Below are positions 11,141-21,521 of a stretch of 64,000 nucleotides of DNA, one piece after another (position 1 is the first letter of the stretch; every line of letters starts with the position of its first letter). Below the pieces are notes generated by a model. It did not search any database. It was not told the origin of the DNA and saw nothing but the letters and a program-made list of their open reading frames with translations. Position numbers and translations under genes: made by a program. The stretch lies in NCBI RefSeq assembly GCF_000499845.2, contig NC_023758.2:38334108-38398107 (forward strand). Reading direction: 5' to 3'. The DNA is from Phaseolus vulgaris (lineage: Eukaryota > Streptophyta > Magnoliopsida > Fabales > Fabaceae).

Positions 11141-13207
11141 TTAGTAGGTATGCAAATGTACAGCTGCTGGAGTAATGATTTCAAGATTTGTGGTGGATTG
11201 TGAGGACCCCGTTAATACACTACTGCTTAAAGTTGAAGATGAATGTTGGTTACTTGCAAAAGCAGGAGTCCTAGATGCCATAGAACTCCAAGATGCATTA
11301 TAGTTTCTTGCTGTGAGAATGGGCACTGGAGCTTCAAAATTAAGGATCTGAACAACTTGTCTTATCGTAGGCCTCAAAAGGTAATCTGTGTGACAGCAGC
11401 AAAGTCCAACTATCATTAACGTCTCCATTTCCTTCTCATCAAAGTGTCCATATAAGCTTGGATCAGAGGCTTTAAGGACTTCACCAAGGCCCTGGAGTTT
11501 CCAAACCCAATCCACCAAATAGATATCTTCATTCATCTTAGGTTCAATTGCCTTTCTGCCACAGGCTATCTCCAAAGCAACTACTCCAAAGCTGTACACA
11601 TCAGATTCCCTGCTAGCCTTGCCTCTTGTTGTAGCTTCAGGAGGCAAATACCCAATTGTTCCTGCTAAACCAGTTGTTTGTGATTCTATCCCATGATCCA
11701 TTACTCTGGCCAATCCAAAATCTCCAAGCTTTGCATTAAAATTTGAATCCAACATAACATTGCTGGATTTTATGTCTCTATGAAGCACACAATCTTCCCA
11801 CTCTTCATGCAGGTATAACAATGCTGATGCCAAGCCTCTCGCAATATTATATCTCACTTTCCATGTCAGCAGGCCTTTTCCCTTGAACAGATAATAATCC
11901 AAGCTTCCACTTTCCATGAACTCATAAATCAGCAGCAGGTCATCATGCTGATGGCACCACCCAAAAAGTTGAACCAAATTTCTATGCCTCAGTTGACTAA
12001 TGATCTTTACTTCCGACATATACTCTTTCACCCCTTGTCTAGATCCAGGAGATACCTTCTTAATGGCAACATGGGTGTTCAACCCTCTTATAAATCCCCT
12101 GTAGACGGCTCCAAAACCTCCCTGTCCTATCTTATTTTCTCTTGCGAAGTTATTAGTTGCTGTGGCCAGTTCTTGAAAGGAAAACTTCTTGGGTAGAGAG
12201 ATTTTATCGAAATCATTGTCCATAGCATTGTCAAAAAGTGAGACATCTTCTATACCTCTAGTCCTCAGCATCCATCTCACAAGAAAAGTTACCCCGAAAA
12301 TAACAATTAAAACACCTACACCAAGTCCAACGCTCAGCCCTATCACCAGCCCTATTTTGCTTCCACCCTTTTGTTTTTGTGGTTCCATCTCCAAAGTAGA
12401 GTTGAAGGACCATGAACTAAGAGTATGTTCCTCATAAGTAAATCCTGTTGCCGAAGAGAAGCCAAATTGAACCCATTCAGGTAAGATATCACTCAAATTG
12501 ACCTCTGAGCATAATCTCTGTTTAATTTTGACATTATCCTTATATCCATTGAAGGTGACACTTAATTCGTTTGAAGCAGAATTGAAAGTAATATCAGCAT
12601 CATACCCTCTTTCATCCATGCTAGTGAACCACTCTGTAGTGCTAGTAGTGCTAAGAGCATTAACATCGATACCCACATGGTCATATCCCGGATCCCAGGC
12701 ATTAACCAAGGTGTCAAATTCCACTGCTACAAAAGGAAAGTCCTTTGCGTAATTTTGACTGCTTAGTTGGCCACGGCTGGCAAGACCAATACCACTTCCA
12801 TCTTTCTGGGACTGTGGAAAGTTTGGATGTGCCAGAAAGAAGGTGATTCCATCTCCAGGATTGGTTTGATTTAGGGAGTTGATGATAAAGGAGAAATGGG
12901 TAGTGAAGTCTGCAACCTTTCCCGAGCTCTTGTCCCAAAGATGCAATAATTTGTAATATATGACTCTACCAACACTATCTTCCTTATATTTGGTGAGGTT
13001 GAGGATTCCTTCTTGAGCTTCAACATCTCCCGAAATATTGAGGACGTTTCCAGTGTGACCAAGTTGCTGATAGTTGAATTCTAATGAAGCTGCATGAGGT
13101 AATAGAAGAAGCAAGAGTGTTAATGTGACATGAAAAGAAACACGCACATAACTTTTCTTGCAGTACTGAGATGGTGCCATGGCTGGAGAATTGATGCTGC
13201 CCTCCAT
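11141..13207 (-). CDS. L-type lectin-domain receptor kinase, clade IX type (LecRK copy A)
   Basis: Plasma-membrane receptor kinase with a legume-lectin ectodomain and cytoplasmic Ser/Thr kinase; clade members act in defence signalling. Single exon. Residue numbers below count from an upstream Met at 13228. Signal peptide about 29-48; lectin domain about 49-275 with GDGITFFLA and the metal-loop pattern EFDTLVNAWDP..DHVGIDVN; transmembrane segment about 292-319 (IGLVIGLSVGLGVGVLIVIF); kinase about 362-632 with GQGGFG (368-373), Lys400 in VAIK, HRD (483-485), DFG (503-505) and a conserved C-terminal RPTIRQVVQILNF. The activation-segment end reads LPPE rather than APE. Start choice: the Met at 13228 is ATA in copy B, so MEGS (13207) is preferred; MAPSQ (13180) is the only start conserved in all three copies. 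Close paralogue of the gene at 16848. Confidence 0.93.
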   Translation of the reverse strand: MEGSINSPAMAPSQYCKKSYVRVSFHVTLTLLLLLLPHAASLEFNYQQLGHTGNVLNISGDVEAQEGILNLTKYKEDSVGRVIYYKLLHLWDKSSGKVADFTTHFSFIINSLNQTNPGDGITFFLAHPNFPQSQKDGSGIGLASRGQLSSQNYAKDFPFVAVEFDTLVNAWDPGYDHVGIDVNALSTTSTTEWFTSMDERGYDADITFNSASNELSVTFNGYKDNVKIKQRLCSEVNLSDILPEWVQFGFSSATGFTYEEHTLSSWSFNSTLEMEPQKQKGGSKIGLVIGLSVGLGVGVLIVIFGVTFLVRWMLRTRGIEDVSLFDNAMDNDFDKISLPKKFSFQELATATNNFARENKIGQGGFGAVYRGFIRGLNTHVAIKKVSPGSRQGVKEYMSEVKIISQLRHRNLVQLFGWCHQHDDLLLIYEFMESGSLDYYLFKGKGLLTWKVRYNIARGLASALLYLHEEWEDCVLHRDIKSSNVMLDSNFNAKLGDFGLARVMDHGIESQTTGLAGTIGYLPPEATTRGKASRESDVYSFGVVALEIACGRKAIEPKMNEDIYLVDWVWKLQGLGEVLKASDPSLYGHFDEKEMETLMIVGLCCCHTDYLLRPTIRQVVQILNFEAPVPILTARNYNASWSSMASRTPAFASNQHSSSTLSSSVLTGSSQSTTNLEIITPAAVHLHTY

Positions 13208-13353
13208 GGAAATGGAATGGTCAAACATGGTTTGGTTGGAGTAGCTGCTTGTAGTGTTGTAGTTAATTTCTGTTGTTTCTTGTTTTTCACTCTTTTATGG
13301 TTGAATGAGTAATACGATGGTGATATAATAACACCGTCAGTGAAAACGGACAC

Positions 13354-13361
13354 CTTATATA
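13354..13361 (-). promoter_or_regulatory. Candidate TATA box of LecRK copy A
   Basis: TATATAAG on the minus strand, about 150 bp upstream of the MEGS start. The matching place upstream of copy B reads TTATATGA, a poorer match. Pattern-based only. Confidence 0.4.
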
Positions 13362-13829
13362 GCAATAAATTAATATTTTAATACTTTTTATTTTATTTTT
13401 CAATATAAAATATTATTATATTATAAAGAGATGTGAGGTTTCTGTTAGTTACTGTTTGTCGTAATTGCTATTTAAACCATATTTGTGTATTAAATGTGAA
13501 CCACTCTGGATGGCTATTCCAACGAAATTTTCAAGTCATTTTGTTTATTCACACGTTAAGTGAATGTAAATTACACGTCAACACGTACTCGGTTTTAACT
13601 TTGAATCAGGTCACGTTCACATACATTACATTCACTTTACAATCATAAATCATAAATCAGTTATAAATTACACATATTTACGGAGTTTTTTCAATTGCCC
13701 CAGATTACATCAATATTTAAAGATCTTTTTTACCCTTCAACCAATCTACCTACCTCATCAATCAAAGTTTATAAAGAAAGAAATATCATATATTTATTTT
13801 TTAAATTAGAAAATTATTCTTATGACGTT
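13362..13829. other. Upstream flank of LecRK copy A
   Basis: AT-rich; no gene. It shares blocks such as ACCACTCTGGATGGCTATTCC and CAACGAAATTT with 19080-19130 (upstream of copy B) and 25878-25912 (upstream of copy C). This is the conserved promoter-proximal part of the duplicated unit. Confidence 0.6.
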
Positions 13830-15660
13830 TTAAAAATTAGAAGCATGTCCCTTCCTAATACAATGAAGAAAAGTGATGAATGATGCATTAGATGACTTTT
13901 TGAAATTGATTTTTTTTAAATATTTTTATTTATTTTTATATGTGTATCCAATTTTATCACTTACTTTTTAGAGTTTAGAATGACATCCAAGTTTGATTTT
14001 TTTTTTCATTGTGAATTTTGCAAGTATTTTCTCAAGATATTTAATCTTATTTTCTTGAATCTTGCAACTTTCTCAATCGACAATTTTAACTTATGAGGTT
14101 GAATCATAAAAGAATTGTTTGTAAACTTTTTTCAAAGCATCTAAATCATTTTTCAAGTTTTCAATTTTTCTTTTATTTGATTCAAGGTTTTTTCCAACCA
14201 TCTATTTTCTCCCTCTAACTCTATTGCTTGAGTCAATAAGTTATTTTCCTTCCTCGTGTAACTCATTGAAGGCATCATTAAAAAGTTGATCATGGTTTGA
14301 TTCAATAACAAAGTTTGAGTTACTCATATTGCTTCTTAATGATTAAAGATCAGTCATAAAACACATGTTAGTTTCCTTATCACTATTTCTTGTGCCACTA
14401 GAATACACAAAACAGTTTATATAGCCATTTATCAGAGTAAGAGAAGAGAGATTCAAACAGATATTTACATTGGTTTATTCTTAACCAAGAGTTACATCCA
14501 GTCCTCAACTCACCACTAAAAATTCATTAAGTAATCAAAATCAGATTACAAACCACAGCCAAGAGTGTTGATCTTGAACCCCTACAAAACACACAACACT
14601 CTCAACCAAAACCACATTTTCCAGAAATACTATCTGAAGATGTTTTACAACAAAATACAGAATTGAAAGAAATAATTAAAATAAACTTGGGCTTTACAAA
14701 GCTCTAGAAAAATGGAAAAGAAAACCCAAATTCCTACTTCACACATAAACAATGATCCAATATTCCAAAAATGATTAAAAACTCTTTCATCTTCTTTTGA
14801 AAATGTTTTTATCAAAACTTTTTTTTAAATGGTCATAAACCAGTCTTTATATACACTTTAAAAAGTGGTTAAAATGTTTGATCATTAAATGCAATTCTGT
14901 TAAAAGCATTTAAAAGTAGTTTGAATATCATAACAAAATTATGTTAAAAAACACTTGATTGATGTTTCAAACAAACTAATTGTTTTCATTTTCTTTTAAA
15001 AACTAAATGTAAAAAAGTTAGTTTATCAAAATAATTGACTAATTTTGCTTTATAGAAAAGACAAAAGAAACCAAATCATTTTTAAATTCTTTTAAAAATC
15101 TTAAGTATAATTCAATCGCCGATAAATTAACTTGTTGGAATCACCAAACTTTGAACAATTTTTTTTTTCAATTGATTTAAAACACGAAACAAAAAATTAA
15201 ATCATACTAACTTACATCATAACTAGGTGCAAATTAACAACTCAAAGTCTACCTAATTACACACAACAACAAATCTTCAAGTTTTTAAAGTTAAATTTGG
15301 AAATTATCAAAACAAATTTGTTCAACATTCCCATTTCACATTTTTTTTTCTTTATAAACTTTTTGAATTTCTTGTCATGAACCTTTTGCTTCAAATTAAA
15401 CAAATGACAATCAACTTTAACACGACTAGTCTTATTACATCCAAAACACTTATACATCGATTACGATGAATAATACAACTTCTATTCCATTTCTTTTTGT
15501 TATTTAAGAATTTAAGAACTTGATTACTCTTCACTAGATTCGTATCTTGTTGTTTCAGCATTGAAAGTAACTCATTTCTTTTTCTTATTCTCTTTATCTC
15601 ATTTCTTTTTCTTATCCTCTTTATCTGTTAGTCTTTCTAACTAAGTTTACCAAATAAATT
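13830..15660 (-). mobile_element. Degenerate SIRE/Copia-type gag relic (copy 2), split by an LTR
   Basis: This is the paralogue of 9230-10180: both carry ATGACATCCAAGTTTGATTT and TTGAGTTACTCATATT, and the same order of blocks. On minus, 15457-15360 encodes MYKCFGCNKTSRVKVDC..LFNLKQK, a gag zinc knuckle whose His has become Arg, whereas copy 1 lost the last Cys instead. An antisense LTR (about 14401-15300) interrupts it after CTTGTGCCACTAGA. Copy 1 has no such insert, so the insertion happened after the duplication or was lost from copy 1. Confidence 0.6.
14401..15300 (-). mobile_element. Copia LTR fragment inserted in gag relic copy 2
   Basis: Reverse-complemented, it reads as an LTR related to the one at 58313-59390. 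Shared elements include GATCAACACTCTTGG-like text, CTGGATGTAACTC, and a CATTTAATGATCAAACATT-type A/T block. The left border is the point where similarity to 9838 ends (CCACTAGA); the right border is fuzzy, around 15290-15340. The expected TTCACCC terminus is not seen, so the LTR is truncated or rearranged. No target duplication identified. Confidence 0.5.
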
Positions 15661-16847
15661 TGTCATATAGATAGAAGTGAGTTTTTATTTTATTTTGAAA
15701 TGGTTGTCACATATTAGATTTTTTTATGTGTTTAAGGATTTCACTATTTTAATTAGTTATTTTATTTTAAACTTCTTTTCTAAAATCACAAGATGATTCA
15801 CTGCGTAAATTAACTTTTTTTATTAACTCTTTTTATGTTTCTTATATGTTTTTTTTATTGAAGCACACTAAAGATATCATATTCTTGTAGTATGAGAATG
15901 TTCTTCCTTATTTTTTTAACATGTTTAGTACCCTCGTGCATGACCTCAAGAATATCATATTTATAATGTTTATATATATATATATATATATTTATAATAA
16001 ATTATAACTAATAATAATAATATAAATAATTTAATAATTAGATACACGGTTAAAATTTAATATAAAAAACTTAATAATTACATACAATGTTAAAAATTGT
16101 ATTTAAAATTATTATTAATATTTAAAATTATTACATCAAAATCTAATATCTATATATAAATATTTTAATATTACTAAAATTAATTACTAATATTAATAAT
16201 GTTCAAGTTTCCTTAAAAATATTTTTATTCACTAGTTTAATATTTTTTTTATTGACATTAATTATACACACTATTTAATAATCTTAAAACTATATTAATT
16301 GAGTCTATAAATTTAATTTTCAAAATTCTTATTTTAAATTTGTTAAATATCTTTTGAATACTGTTCAAAAATAAAAATAGAAGACCTGCATAGAAGTTGA
16401 GTCATGAAAATTCGATTTCCCTAGGGAAAACAAAAAAAAAAACGATAGTGTGGTAAATAAAATATAAAAGAATCTGTTTGGAATATTTTGTTTGGTTTAA
16501 AATCAGAAATATACATAATTTATGAGTTAGCAATAGGGTGATGCCCACGCCTCTTTATGTCTTGGCAGCCACAGCCACGTCCACGTAGTACTTGTTATTA
16601 GGACACCCCAAAAAATATCTCTTGTTATTAAGGATCTTGTCCTTGCCAATGAGTCATCAACTACGCGTCGCAGGAAAAAAAATAGAGAACGGTATTAGAT
16701 GTGTTCAAGATTCTCTTATAACATTACGCAATGGGAAGGCAAGATTTGGATTTGAAATTATAGGAAGAAATACGTAGTAGTGCGAAACATGTATATGTAG
16801 AATTTCACTATAAGAAAAATAAAGGATGAATTGAATACATATAAAGC
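15661..16847. other. Intergenic AT-rich; 3' flank of LecRK copy B
   Basis: No gene. An (AT)n run lies near 15974-15990. From about 15960 on, the stretch parallels 10190-11140 with many small indels, consistent with the LecRK tandem duplication. Confidence 0.6.
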
Positions 16848-18896
16848 TTAGTAGGTATGCAAAGGTGCAGCTGCTGGAGTAATGATTTCAAGATTTGTGG
16901 TGGATTGTGAGGACCCCGTTAATATACTACTGCTTGAAGTTGAAGATGAATGTTGGTTACTTGCAAAAGCAGGAGTCCTAGATGCCATAGAACTCCAAGA
17001 TGCATTATAGTTTCTTGCTGTGAGAATGGGCACTGGAGCTTCAAAATTAAGGATCTGAACAGCTTGTCTTATCGTAGGCCTCAAAAGGTAATCTGTGTGA
17101 CAGCAGCAAAGTCCAACTATCATTAACGTCTCCATTTCCTTCTCATCAAAGTGTCCATATAAGCTTGGATCAGAGGCTTTAAGGACTTCACCAAGGCCCT
17201 GGAGTTTCCAAACCCAATCCACCAAATAGATATCTTCATTCATCTTAGGTTCAATTGCCTTTCTGCCACAGGCTATCTCCAAAGCAACTACTCCAAAGCT
17301 GTACACATCAGATTCCCTGCTAGCCTTGCCTCTTGTTGTAGCTTCAGGAGGCAAATACCCAATTGTTCCTGCTAAACCAGTTGTTTGTGATTCTATCCCA
17401 TGATCCATTACTCTGGCCAACCCAAAATCTCCAAGCCTTGCATTAAAATTTGAATCCAACATAACATTGCTGGATTTTATGTCTCTATGAAGCACACATT
17501 CTTCCCACTCTTCATGAAGGTATAACAATGCTGATGCCAAGCCTCTTGCAATATTATATCTCACTTTCCATGTCAGCAGGCCTTTTCCCTTGAACAGATA
17601 ATAATCCAAGCTTCCATTTTCCATGAACTCATAAATCAGCAGCAGGTCATCATGCTGATGGCACCACCCAAAAAGTTGAACCAAATTTCTATGCCTCAGT
17701 TGACTAATGATCTTTACTTCAGACACATACTCTCTCACCCCTTGTCTAGATCCAGGAGATACCTTCTTAATGGCAACATGGGTGTTCAACCCTCTTATAA
17801 ATCCCCTGTAGACGGCCCCAAAACCTCCCTGTCCTATTTTGTTTTCACTTGCGAAGTTATTAGTTGCTGTGGCCAGTTCTTGAAAGGAAAACTTCTTGGG
17901 TAGAGAGATTTTTTCGAAATCATAGTCCATAGCATTGCCAAAAAGTGAGACATCTTCTATACCTCTAGTCCTCAGCATCCATCTCACAAGAAAAATTACC
18001 CCGAAAATAACAATTAAAACACCTACACCAAGTCCAACGCTCAGCCCTATCACCAGCCTTCTTTTGCTTGGTTCCGTCTCCAAAGTAGATTTGAAGGACC
18101 AAGAACTAAGAGTATGTTCCTCAATAGTATGTCCTGTTGCCGAAGAGAAGCCAAATTGAACCCATTCAGGTAAGATATCACTCAAATTGACCAATGAGGA
18201 TAATCCCTGTTTAATTTTGACATTATCCTTATATCCAGTGACGGTGACACTTAATTCGTTTGAAGCAGAATTGAAAGTAATATCAGCATCATACCCTCTT
18301 TTATCCATGCTAGTGAACCACTCTGTAGTGCTAGTACTGTTAAGAGCATTAACATCGATACCCACATGATCATGTACCGGATCCCAGGTATTATTCAAGG
18401 TGTCAAATTCCACTGCTACAAAAGGAAAGTCCTTTGCGTAATTTTGAGTCCTCAGTTGCTCACGGCTGGCAAGACCAATACCACTTCCATCTATCTGAGA
18501 CTCTGGAAAGTTTGGATGTGCCAGAAAGAAGGTGATTCCATCTCCAGGATTGGTTTTATCTGGGGCGTTGATGGTAAAGGAGAAATGGGTGGTGAAGTCT
18601 GCAAACTTTCCCGAGCTCTTGTCCCAAAGATGCAATAATTCGTAATATATGACTCTACCAACACTATCTTCCTTATATTTGGTGAGTTCGAGGACTCCTT
18701 CTCGAGGTTCAACATCTCCCGAAATATTGAGGACCTTTCCAGTGTCACCAAGTTGCTGATAGTTGAATTCTAATGAAGCTGCATGAGGCATTAGCAGAAG
18801 CAAGAGTGTTAATGTGACATGAAAAGAAACACGCACATAACTTTTCTTGCAGTACTGAGATGGTGCCATGGCTGGAGAATTGATGCTGCCCTCCAT
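16848..18896 (-). CDS. L-type lectin-domain receptor kinase, clade IX type (LecRK copy B)
   Basis: Intact single-exon paralogue of copy A, 682 residues, near-identical in the kinase and slightly more diverged in the lectin domain. Order: start MEGSINSPAMAPSQY, signal peptide (FHVTLTLLLLLMPHAASLEF), lectin domain with GDGITFFLA and EFDTLNNTWDPVHDHVGIDVN, transmembrane helix (LVIGLSVGLGVGVLIVIF), then kinase with GQGGFG, VAIKK, HRDIKSSN, GDFGLAR and the same LPPE variant. Copy B lacks the QKQKGG-type juxtamembrane residues of copy A (SKRRLVIG instead). It probably senses or transduces similarly to A; whether the lectin differences change the ligand cannot be told from sequence. The upstream flank matches that of copy C. 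Confidence 0.94.
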   Translation of the reverse strand: MEGSINSPAMAPSQYCKKSYVRVSFHVTLTLLLLLMPHAASLEFNYQQLGDTGKVLNISGDVEPREGVLELTKYKEDSVGRVIYYELLHLWDKSSGKFADFTTHFSFTINAPDKTNPGDGITFFLAHPNFPESQIDGSGIGLASREQLRTQNYAKDFPFVAVEFDTLNNTWDPVHDHVGIDVNALNSTSTTEWFTSMDKRGYDADITFNSASNELSVTVTGYKDNVKIKQGLSSLVNLSDILPEWVQFGFSSATGHTIEEHTLSSWSFKSTLETEPSKRRLVIGLSVGLGVGVLIVIFGVIFLVRWMLRTRGIEDVSLFGNAMDYDFEKISLPKKFSFQELATATNNFASENKIGQGGFGAVYRGFIRGLNTHVAIKKVSPGSRQGVREYVSEVKIISQLRHRNLVQLFGWCHQHDDLLLIYEFMENGSLDYYLFKGKGLLTWKVRYNIARGLASALLYLHEEWEECVLHRDIKSSNVMLDSNFNARLGDFGLARVMDHGIESQTTGLAGTIGYLPPEATTRGKASRESDVYSFGVVALEIACGRKAIEPKMNEDIYLVDWVWKLQGLGEVLKASDPSLYGHFDEKEMETLMIVGLCCCHTDYLLRPTIRQAVQILNFEAPVPILTARNYNASWSSMASRTPAFASNQHSSSTSSSSILTGSSQSTTNLEIITPAAAPLHTY

Positions 18897-20284
18897 GGAA
18901 ATGGAATGGTCAAATATGGTATGGTTGGGGTAGCTGCGTGTAGAGTTGTAGTTAATTCCTGTTGTTTCTTGTTTTTCACTCTTTTATGGTTGATTTAGTC
19001 ATATAAGGGGAAACGAAACGAACCCTCTAAGAAAGAGAGGATGCAAAATGCAAATTTAATTGCTATTTCAACAACATTTGTGTATTAAATGATAACCCCG
19101 TCTGGATGGCTATTCCAACGAAATTTCTCAAGTCAAAATCATGACTTCTTCAGAAAATTTCTAAGTTATTTTGTTGTTTGGACTATTTTTTTTGAAATAA
19201 AATGTAATTTTCACGTAAATACATACTCGGTTTTAACTTTCAATCAGTAATGTTGACTTGACATCACATTCACTTTCTAATCATCAATATTATTATTTTA
19301 TTATAATATAATATTTTTTAAAAAAAATCAGTTATAAAGTATATATATTTAATTTTCCTTATAACTTTGAAGTTGTCTTCAACTAATTGAAGCTGACAAA
19401 TTACACGTAAAGAAGTCTATGAAAGTTGTTATCTTCCACAACCACAAAAGTAAAATAAAAAATAAGAAATTTCCAAACAAAAAGGGCATTGACATATCCC
19501 ACAATTCCTCTTACCTTGTGTATCAACTCATCAATTCCATGCCATGCCTTGAAACATTTGCAACCTAATCTAGGCATCATCACTCACATATTCATTACTT
19601 TTCGTCTTCTAATTAATTTAGACAGCGTTTTATAAAGGAAAAAAAAAATAGTTTGAATAAGGTTATTTTGTTAGCACATGAATAATTGAATCTCTTCTTT
19701 CCGTCGCTCTTATCCTCTTTTTTTCTATTTCTTATAAATTGATTGTAGGTTTTGACATATCATTATCCATCTTAAATAAAAAATAAACAACAACATTTTT
19801 TAAAACTAAATTGAAATTTAAATATTTTAGAGAAATTAAAAATATATCTTTTATAAGTAATGTAAACAACTTTAGTATAATATTTTATTCGTGTGAACAA
19901 TTCCAATTAGAAAATACTATGATAATAATTTATATAATACAATTATAACAAAATTTCATGTTATAAGGTGTATAGCTCCCACAGTAAGCTTTCATGGCTG
20001 TTTAATTGTAGTTGTTTATCTCAGGTTTTTTAAAAACAAATTGTTGTGGTAAAGTCATTCCACATAAAGTATATGAAATATAAATGGGTAACAATTTGTT
20101 TTTCCAAATACATTTGTATGATCAAATAAGAAACAAACTTAAATAATAAAGATGTTAGAGTCTAATCTAACAATTGTAACTAGGTGTATCAGGTGAGGTA
20201 AGGAGAAGAACTATATGTAAATACTATGAATGAGATGATAATCTAAACGATATCTTAATATAGTGACCCTATGCTTTTGAAGTT
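18897..20284. other. Upstream flank of copy B and AT-rich intergenic
   Basis: 18960-19620 is closely related to 25750-26470, upstream of the broken copy C: both contain CCACAACCACAAAA, TTTCCAA, CATCAATTCCA and CTTGAAACATTTGCAACC. This shows that copies B and C arose from a common unit. 19650-20284 has no gene. Confidence 0.6.
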
Positions 20285-20757
20285 ATATAATGGTAGAGTT
20301 GGATATGTAGCACAAATACGGATATGAACACTGACACGACATGGTTACGGACACAGAGATACGTATAATATGTAGGATACGGGGACACGGATCTATATAT
20401 TATATAATTTTGAATTATATAAATTGAAAATAAATATTTATGTGTAAAAGTTTGTTTCAGATTCTTTTGGGAGGAGGAATATATTTTTCATTACTGGTTC
20501 AAAAATTTGTTCCTTATTTTTATAATCATAATAAAAATTTATACAATAAATTTGAGTTTTTAGAAAATTATTGTATTTATACCTTTTAAAATTGTGTTAA
20601 AACCGTGCTAGAATTTTAAAAAATCTAACAAATATTTTTTAAATTGAACACTTCACCGATAAGTGTTCTACGAGTGTCATACGAGTGTCGACACCGATAC
20701 GTGTATCCGACACGGATACACCCATTTAAGATAAGTGTCCGAGCCTTATAGGCTCTG
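20285..20757. repeat. Dispersed repeat with GTGTCGGACACG-rich ends (copy 1)
   Basis: The right end holds clustered near-palindromic GTGTCGACACCG and CCGACACGGATACAC motifs; the left end has GACACGAC and GGACACAGAG. The core is AT-rich. It is the reverse complement of 57180-57616: both contain ATTTGTTAGATTTT/ATTTGTTAAATTTT, AACACAATTT and CAATTTATATAATTCA. This is consistent with a non-autonomous DNA transposon. It abuts the truncated kinase end of LecRK copy C at about 20757. Confidence 0.65.
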
Positions 20758-21127
20758 GCCAGTTCTTGAAAGGAAAACTTCTTGGGTAGAGAGACTTTCT
20801 GGAAATCATTGTCCATAACATGGTTAAAAAGTGAGACATCTTCCGTACCTCTAGTCCTCAACATCCATCTCACAAGAAAAGTCACCCCCAAAATAACAAT
20901 TAAAAGACCTACACCAAGTCCAAAGCTCAGCCCTATCACCAACCCTCTATTGCTTCCACCCTTTTGTGGTTCCATGTCAAAACTAGAGTTGAAGGACCAT
21001 GAGCTAAGAGCATGTTCCTCGTAATAATCTCCTGTTGCTGCAGAAAAGCCAAATTCAACCCAATCTGGTAAGATATCTCTCAGATTCACCACAGAGGATA
21101 AGTTCCCTTTAACTACGACGTTAGCCT

Positions 21128-21446
21128 TGTTGATTTTGGCTTAATCCCAAGTCCCACATCGGTGGGTTCATTGTTTGGGAAGGAGGTTTGAGGGTTATAA
21201 ATTAAACTCTCCTCCTTCACTGTAATATATCCCAATTTGTAATATCTTCTCTCATAATAATAAAAGTGAGTTGTTTTTGCTGTGCTCGGAGATTAGGCTA
21301 AATTGGCCAAACTCCGTTAACAATTTTCTGGTGTGTTTTTTCCTCTTTATCTCTTTTATTATTCCACTTTATTTATTCAATATTATTTGTCGGGTAGCTC
21401 TGTTAGGGTTTTGTTTTAGTGGGAAAATTACCCGTTTTTTCCAACA
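21128..21446 (+). repeat. 5' LTR of Copia element 1
   Basis: 319 bp with TGTTG...CAACA termini; partner of 24980-25298. Contains ATAATAATAAAAGTGAG, likely the promoter/R region. Confidence 0.93.
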
Positions 21447-21521
21447 AGTGGTATCAGAGCCGAAGGTTCGCCTTGGGTTGTTTGAAATTATTTGTAATAT
21501 TGAATACTATATTTTGAGCTT

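Noticed and set aside
21447..21460. Possible tRNA-related sequence at TGGTATCAGAGC (also 51497)
   Set aside because: These are retrotransposon primer-binding sites complementary to initiator tRNA-Met, not tRNA genes.
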